Of a stretch of 64,000 nucleotides of DNA, positions 58,773 to 64,000 are shown in pieces. Within the stretch, counting starts at the first letter, position 1. The number at the start of each line of letters is the position of its first letter. Position numbers and translations under genes: made by a program. The stretch comes from Vicia villosa (taxonomy: Eukaryota; Streptophyta; Magnoliopsida; Fabales; Fabaceae): positions 186,001-250,000 of the forward strand of contig NW_026705394.1 in assembly GCF_029867415.1 (NCBI RefSeq), read 5' to 3'. The notes under the pieces were generated by a model. It was not told the origin of the DNA. It saw nothing but the letters and a program-made list of their open reading frames with translations, and made no database searches.

Positions 58773-58786
58773 ATCTCCCCCTTTTT
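58773..58786 (-). other. SIRE-type PPT
   Basis: On the minus strand, AAAAAGGGGGAGAT immediately precedes the LTR. Confidence 0.8.
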
Positions 58787-58887
58787 GATGATGACAAAAA
58801 CATATATAAATGATATGAATTTGCGATCAGAAAGAGCAGACGGCTAAAGACAAATTACACAGCTATAGCATAAGCATGTGAATATGT

Positions 58888-58943
58888 CTCCCCCTGAGAT
58901 TAACAATCTCCCCCTGAGATGGATAATCTCCCCCTGAAATAAA
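58888..58943 (-). repeat. Triplicated PPT-like boxes
   Basis: Three copies of (A/T)TCTCAGGGGGAGA (minus strand) within 55 bp, about 115 bp before the PPT. A further AAAAAGGGGGAGAAAT occurs at about 59825-59840. Confidence 0.85.
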
Positions 58944-59030
58944 TACTCGAAGAACTTTAATAATAAAAGACTTCCCTGATTATTTCGGTAGAGACAATCA
59001 CATAAGCTTCTGTCTTCTGATAATTCATAG

Positions 59031-59345
59031 CTTCTGACTTCTGCTTCCATTGGACAGCTTCAGAACTTGAATTTCTTTAGATCCCTAGGACACTCACAGC
59101 TTCTGATTCCTGCTTCCGTTTAGGACAGCTTCAGAACTTGAATTTCTTTGATCTTCAGAACATTCACAGCTTCTGATTCCTGCTTCCATTTAGAACAGCT
59201 TCAGAACTTGAATTTCTTTGATCTTCAGAACATTCACATCTTCTGATTCATGCTTCCTTTTTAGGACAGCTTCAGAACTTGAGTTTTCTGGATCTTTAGA
59301 ACATTCACAGCTTCTGATTTCTGCTTCCCTCGGATAGCTTCAGAG
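59031..59345 (-). repeat. ~70-bp minisatellite in the SIRE-type 3' region
   Basis: About four and a half units, each containing CTTCTGATTCCTGCTTCC, GGACAGCTTCAGAACTTGAA and TCTTCAGAACATTCACAG (plus-strand wording). No stable open frame runs through it. Confidence 0.85.
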
Positions 59346-60112
59346 CTTTAAATTTCCTCTTACATCACTTCATGCTAGATTGTATCAGAACATTGTTGAA
59401 TGTACCAGAGCATCATCAGAGCATCTCTACATCCTGAAATGTTACAGAACAAAACTAAACGACAAAAGTCAGCATGAATGAGTTAGAACATAAAATGTGT
59501 ATCAGAACACAAAATATGTATCAGAGCCATATAAGCCTTATAGAATGTATCAGAGCAAATAGACAATGATTTGGATCATATTCTATTATCAGAATTTCTG
59601 ATCATTCTTCCTTCTTGCTTCCGATTCTGAAGCTTACTAGCACTCAGCTTGCTTCAAGAATCCAAGAGCTTGATTCATTTTGTTGCTTCTTATGTTGATC
59701 TTGAATCTTTGATTCCTGCAACAACACAACTTAGAAACATATGAAGCTTGCGGCTTTTGTTAGTAAATGTGTGGAGCCTTTTTACTCGGTAACTGATAAT
59801 ATTAATCAGATCATTTATCATATATTTCTCCCCCTTTTTGTCATAACATCAAAAAGCATAAAAGATTCAGATGTAAAGCAAGAGACAAAAGGAAAGAAAA
59901 CAAATAATCATTGATAAAAAGCAGAAGTACAAGAGCTATGCAGAATAAGCTTTTCATTGATTAACCAAGCAGGATTACAAAAGATGTATGCTGATACACA
60001 AGTGCAACAAACAAGGATAACTACAAGGACACAAAGACTACAACCCTAGCCTAGTCCTAATCTAAGCCAGCACATCATGAGTCCCAGTGTTGTTCTTGCT
60101 CTTGCTTGGCCA

Positions 60113-60589
60113 TCAAATCTTGAAACTCTGCATGCCTGAACAGCTCCCAGAGAAAGAAGTAAATGAATACAAGGGAGGAACTGAGAACAGTTCACCAGGA
60201 GAGAGCGTATTCTCAGATGGGCTTTCCCTTAACATAGAAGTTAAGTCCTTATGGAACCTAAATTCATCCAATATCTCAAGAAAGTCTTCTTCCTTTGGAC
60301 AGATGTTGATAATCAGCATCAAAGAAGAGATCTGACTTGAGAAGAGCTTGGAATGCCATCCCGAGATATGTTTCTCATCCTGTAACCGATTAACCCTTCC
60401 ATCCGTTCTATTCAAATAGATCATCCACTTTTGAGACTTAGTTTCTTCAACAGGTTTAAAGTTTTGATGAAGGGAACTGGGCAAAGGATTCATGATGAAT
60501 GCTAGATCGATGAAGAATGAACTAGGGTTTTCACAAAAGATATTCATAGAAAAGTGAGAGGGAGCGCAAAGATTGATTGAAGAATGCAA
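60113..60589 (-). CDS. 158-residue ORF downstream of SIRE-type pol, function unknown
   Basis: It lies between pol and the 3' LTR, where SIRE-group elements often carry an additional ORF. Visible pieces include EETKSQKWMIYLNRTDGRV and ICPKEEDFLEILDEFRFHK. No signal peptide or transmembrane segment is convincing, so an envelope-like role is not supported. It may be a remnant. Confidence 0.35.
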   Translation of the reverse strand: MHSSINLCAPSHFSMNIFCENPSSFFIDLAFIMNPLPSSLHQNFKPVEETKSQKWMIYLNRTDGRVNRLQDEKHISGWHSKLFSSQISSLMLIINICPKEEDFLEILDEFRFHKDLTSMLRESPSENTLSPGELFSVPPLYSFTSFSGSCSGMQSFKI

Positions 60590-60995
60590 AGAAATGGAGA
60601 AATAAATAGAGGGAATGTGGGGAAAGAAAACGTTCTAGGGAAGGGAAACGTTTGACGGATATAAAAACATAAAGGACAATAAAAGAAATGATGAATGGCA
60701 TTTAATGTTATTTGACGTGAGGAGAGATAATAATGACAAAAGACGAGATTTGCACAGTTACCTAAGTAGACGTCCCCTCAACTGCACGCACGCTTGTCCA
60801 GGAATAGTGAACACGTGTTTACCATCTGGATAGCCAGTTACAGCTGTTTTGCTTTTAAAGAGATTCTGAATCAACTTAGACAATGAAACGTTAGTAATAA
60901 CTGAATCACAATTTCTAATTGATTTCAATCAGAACTTCAAAAAAAAATCCAATTTCATTTCAGAAGATACTCATACATAAGATCTTCTCATCTTC

Positions 60996-63900
60996 TCATT
61001 CTGGGCATAAATCCATACTGATATTCTTCAGAATGAACTTAAACCTATCTTCAGCAAGGGGTTTTGTAAAGATATCAGCCCATTGATGGTCTGTATCCAC
61101 AAAGTTTAAGGATATAACACCCTTCTGAACATAGTCCCTTATGAAATGATGTTTAATCTCAATATGTTTAGCTTTTGAATGTAAAATAGGATTCTTAGAT
61201 AAACATATAGCAGAAGTATTATCACAGAAAATAGGAATGTTACTCTCATATATCTGATAATCTTCCAGCTGACTTCTCATCCAGAGCATTTGTGTACTAC
61301 AACCAGCAGCAGCAACATATTCTGCTTCTGTTGTTGAGAGGGCAATAGTAGCTTGCTTCTTGCTGTACCATGAGATCAGATGACTTCCAAGAAATTGACA
61401 ACTTCCAGAAGTGCTCTTTCTTTCTATTCTATCTCCAGCATAGTCAGCATCACAGAATCCTACTAAGTTGTAGTCTTTAGATCTTCTGTAAACTAAACCA
61501 ACATTAGTAGTACCTTTCAGATACCTTAGAATTCTCTTAACCGCTGTTAAATGAGATTCTCTTGGATCTGATTGGAATCGAGCACACAAACAAACACTAA
61601 AGAGAATGTCAGGTCTAGAAGCAGTTAGATATAGAAGAGATCCAATCATACCTCTGTACAATTTCTGATCTACCTTCTTACTTACCTCATCCTTACCCAG
61701 TACACATGTTGGATGCATAGGAGTTTTGGCTTCTTTGCTTTCAGAAAGATTAAACTTCTTCAGAAGTTCTTTCACATACTTCGTTTGATGAACATAGGTT
61801 CCATCGGAAGTTTGGTTGATTTGAATCCCAAGGAAATACTTGAGGTCTCCCATCATGCTCATTTCAAATTCAGCCTGCATAGACTCAGCAAACTCCTTTC
61901 CAAGTGTAGCATTAGATGTTCCAAAGATAATATCATCAACATATATTTGACAAATTAAAATATCCTTTTTAAATGTTTTACAAAAGAGAGTAGTGTCCAC
62001 TTTTCCTCTAGTGAAATCATTTTCCAGAAGGAAAGAACTCAAACGTTCATACCAAGCTCTGGGAGCTTGTTTCAATCCGTATAATGATTTCTTTAATTTA
62101 AAAACATGATTTGGAGACATGGAGTCTTCAAAACCAGGAGGTTGGTGAACATAAACTTCTTCATCTATATAACCATTTAAGAAGGCACTCTTGACATCCA
62201 TCTGATAAAGAGTGATGTTGTGTTGAGTGGCAAAAGAAATTAATAGACGAATAGATTCTAACCTGGCCACTGGTGCAAAGGTTTCTGTATAATCAATCCC
62301 TTCTTGCTGACTATAACCCTGAGCAACCAGTCTGGCTTTGTTTCTTACCACTTCACCTTTCTCACTTAGCTTGTTTCTGAAAACCCACTTAGTACCGATG
62401 ATGTTAAATCCTTTTGGTCTAGGAACCAAGTCCCATACATCATTCCTTGTAAACTGATTTAGTTCTTCTTGCATGGCAATTATCCAGTCTGGATCTTCTA
62501 GAGCTTGATCAACAGAAGTTGGCTCGATCAAAGAAACAAGACCTAATTGACATTCTGCATTGTTCTTAAGGAATGCCCTTGTTCTGATGGGATCATCTTT
62601 CTTTCCAAGGATCACATCTTCTGAATGAGCTGATGCAAGTCTAGGTGATCTTCTGATAGTTGGTTCTTCAGAAATCCTAAGATTCTCTAAAGATGCAGCA
62701 ACTTGATCTTCTGATCCATTGCTTCTGAGACTGCCAGCTTCTGCAGCTTTGCTTCTTGGTTCTACTGCTTCTGATATATCAATATCAAAATCTGCAAAAT
62801 TCTCAAACTGCTTTGGTTTTTCAAGACCAAGCTTATCATCAAACCTGATATTGATTGATTCTTCTACAATCAATGTTTCGGTATTGTATACTCTGTAGCC
62901 TTTAGAGCGTTCAAAATATCCAAGAAGGAAACACTTTTGTGCTTTAGAATCAAACTTACCAAGATGATCTTTAGTATTCAGAATAAAACATACACATCCA
63001 AAAGGATGGAAATATGAAATGTTGGGCTTTCTGTTCTTCCACAATTCATAAGGAGTCTTATTTAGAATAGGTCTGATAGAGATTCTATTCTGAATATAGC
63101 ATGCAGTGTTTATTGCTTCTGCCCAGAAATGCTTAGCCATATTGGTTTCATTGATCATGGTTCTGGCCATTTCTTATAGAGTCCTATTCTTTCGCTCTAC
63201 AACTCCATTTTGCTGTGGAGTTCTAGGACAAGAGAAATCATGGGCAATACCATTTTCTTTGAAGAACTCCTCAAAGAATCTGTTCTCAAATTCGCCACCA
63301 TGATCACTTCTGACCTTTATGATTTTACACTCTTTCTCAGATTGAATCTGAGTGCAGAATTCAAAGAACACTGAATGAGACTCATCCTTGTGTTTCAAGA
63401 ACTTTACCCATGTCCAGCGGCTATAATCATCAACGATGACTAATCCATATTTCTTCCCTCTGACAGATGTTGTTTTGACTGGGCCAAACAGATCAATGTG
63501 CAAGAGTTCTAACGGCCTTGAGGTAGAAACAACATTCTTAGACTTGAATGCAGGTCTGGAGAACTTGCCCTTCTGACATGCTTCACAAAGAGCATCTGAT
63601 TTGTATTTCAGATTTGGGAGTCCTCTGACTAGATTTAGTTTGTTAATCTGAGAAATCTTTCTCAAACTAGCATGTCCCAATCTTCTGTGCCAGACCCATT
63701 GCTCTTCAGAAACAGACATAAGACAAGTCACCTTCTGCTTCTTTAGATCAGAAAGATCAATCTTATAAATGTTGTTCTTCCTCTTGCCTGTAAATAGGAT
63801 TGAGCCATCCTTTTAACTTACAGCCTTGCAAGACTTTTGATTGAAGATTATGTCATAACCATTGTCACTTAATTGACTTATGGACAACAAGTTATGAGCT

Positions 63901-64000
63901 AATCCTTCAACAAGAAGTACATTAGTTATGGAAGGAGAGTTACCAAGACTTATGGTTCCAGAGCCAATGATTTTGCCCTTCTGATCTCCTCCAAACTTGA
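60996..64000 (-). pseudogene. SIRE-type Copia pol (GAG-pre-integrase, integrase, RT, RNase H), partial
   Basis: GAG-pre-integrase: EQWVWHRRLGHASLRKIS. Integrase: LLHIDLFGPVKT, RSDHGGEF and RTPQQNGVVERKNRTL supply the D, D and E. RT: ALEDPDWIIAMQEELNQF, YQMDVKSAFLNGYIDEEVYV, LKKSLYGLKQAPRAWYERL and the catalytic YVDDIIFG. RNase H: GFCDADYAGDR, STTEAEYVAA and KHIEIKHHFIRDYVQ. Two nonsense codons break it: TAA at 63174-63176 after NRTL, where Gln is usual, and TAA near 63815 after AVS. The 724-codon RT-RNase H part (60996-63170) is uninterrupted. Protease and gag lie outside the window. Confidence 0.9.

Larger units (their letters stand above)
57550..64000 (-). mobile_element. SIRE/Maximus-type Copia retrotransposon, 3' part (5' part beyond window)
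   Basis: Minus-strand order from the window edge is GAG-pre-integrase, integrase, RT, RNase H, a 2.2-kb region with one unknown frame, PPT, 3' LTR. The LTR start TGTTAGAACAAGATTTG and the repeated TCTCAGGGGGAGAT boxes before it are typical of the SIRE/Maximus group. It inserted into LINE ORF1 at 57550. The other TSD copy lies outside the window (AATGT expected). Confidence 0.82.

Noticed and set aside
60113..60589. Envelope-like gene in the SIRE-type element
   Set aside because: The position fits, but no signal peptide, transmembrane helix or coiled coil could be shown, so it is listed as an unknown ORF only.

Overview
This is nuclear plant DNA from a repeat-rich intergenic region. The legume tribe Fabeae (Vicia, Pisum, Lathyrus, Lens or close kin) is the best guess. 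The grounds are a ~6 kb solo LTR of Ogre type, a SIRE/Maximus-type Copia element, plant L1-like LINEs, Tat/Athila-like Gypsy elements, CACTA transposons and long (AT)n arrays. I see no intact cellular gene. Apart from unassigned AT-rich sequence, everything supportable is a transposable element, a relic of one, or a cellular gene fragment. Family names rest on recognised protein motifs, LTR ends, PBS/PPT and target-site duplications (TSDs), not on database searches.

Layout. 1-2.2 kb: right end of a CACTA element with a broken TNP2 transposase. 2.2-13.1 kb: AT-rich mosaic holding a VPS4/SKD1 AAA-ATPase exon fragment, LINE and gag relics, a Harbinger relic (TSD TTA), four (AT)n arrays and three dispersed repeats (A, B, C). 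13.2-17.6 kb: nearly complete LINE (ORF1 tail, endonuclease-RT-RNase H ORF2 with one amber codon).

18.1-38.3 kb is a four-level nest. A CACTA-ended element (18098-38346, TSD CAA) carries fragments of at least three unrelated genes (syntaxin SYP7, a zinc alcohol dehydrogenase, an HBS1/eRF3-type GTPase), so it looks like a Pack-CACTA. A Tat-like Gypsy element R1 (20543-37442, TSD GTATT) lies inside it. R1 has lost pol but keeps gag and a spliced-looking antisense ORF. R1 was itself hit by a second CACTA in its 5' LTR (20658-23698, TSD AAC; the empty site survives in the 3' LTR) and by an LTR-internal-LTR-internal-LTR tandem in gag (25260-33774, TSD CCCAC). The tandem copies are almost identical, so they are the youngest layer.

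38.7-44.8 kb: solo Ogre-like LTR (TSD AACCC) with a TATA box and two tRNA-like A/B-box units. 44.8-45.9 kb: MITE-like element and LINE 3' ends. 45.9-55.8 kb: a Copia element with 345-bp LTRs (TSD TAATC). A 1.4-kb segment of its gag/pol is duplicated around the 3' third of a Gypsy element. 56.4-57.5 kb: LINE ORF1 relic, interrupted by a minus-strand SIRE/Maximus-type Copia element that runs off the right edge.

No CRISPR array, operon, rRNA gene or convincing tRNA gene was seen. Almost every protein-coding frame carries a stop or deletion. The exceptions are the duplicated 215-codon ORF of the tandem element and short frames of unknown meaning.
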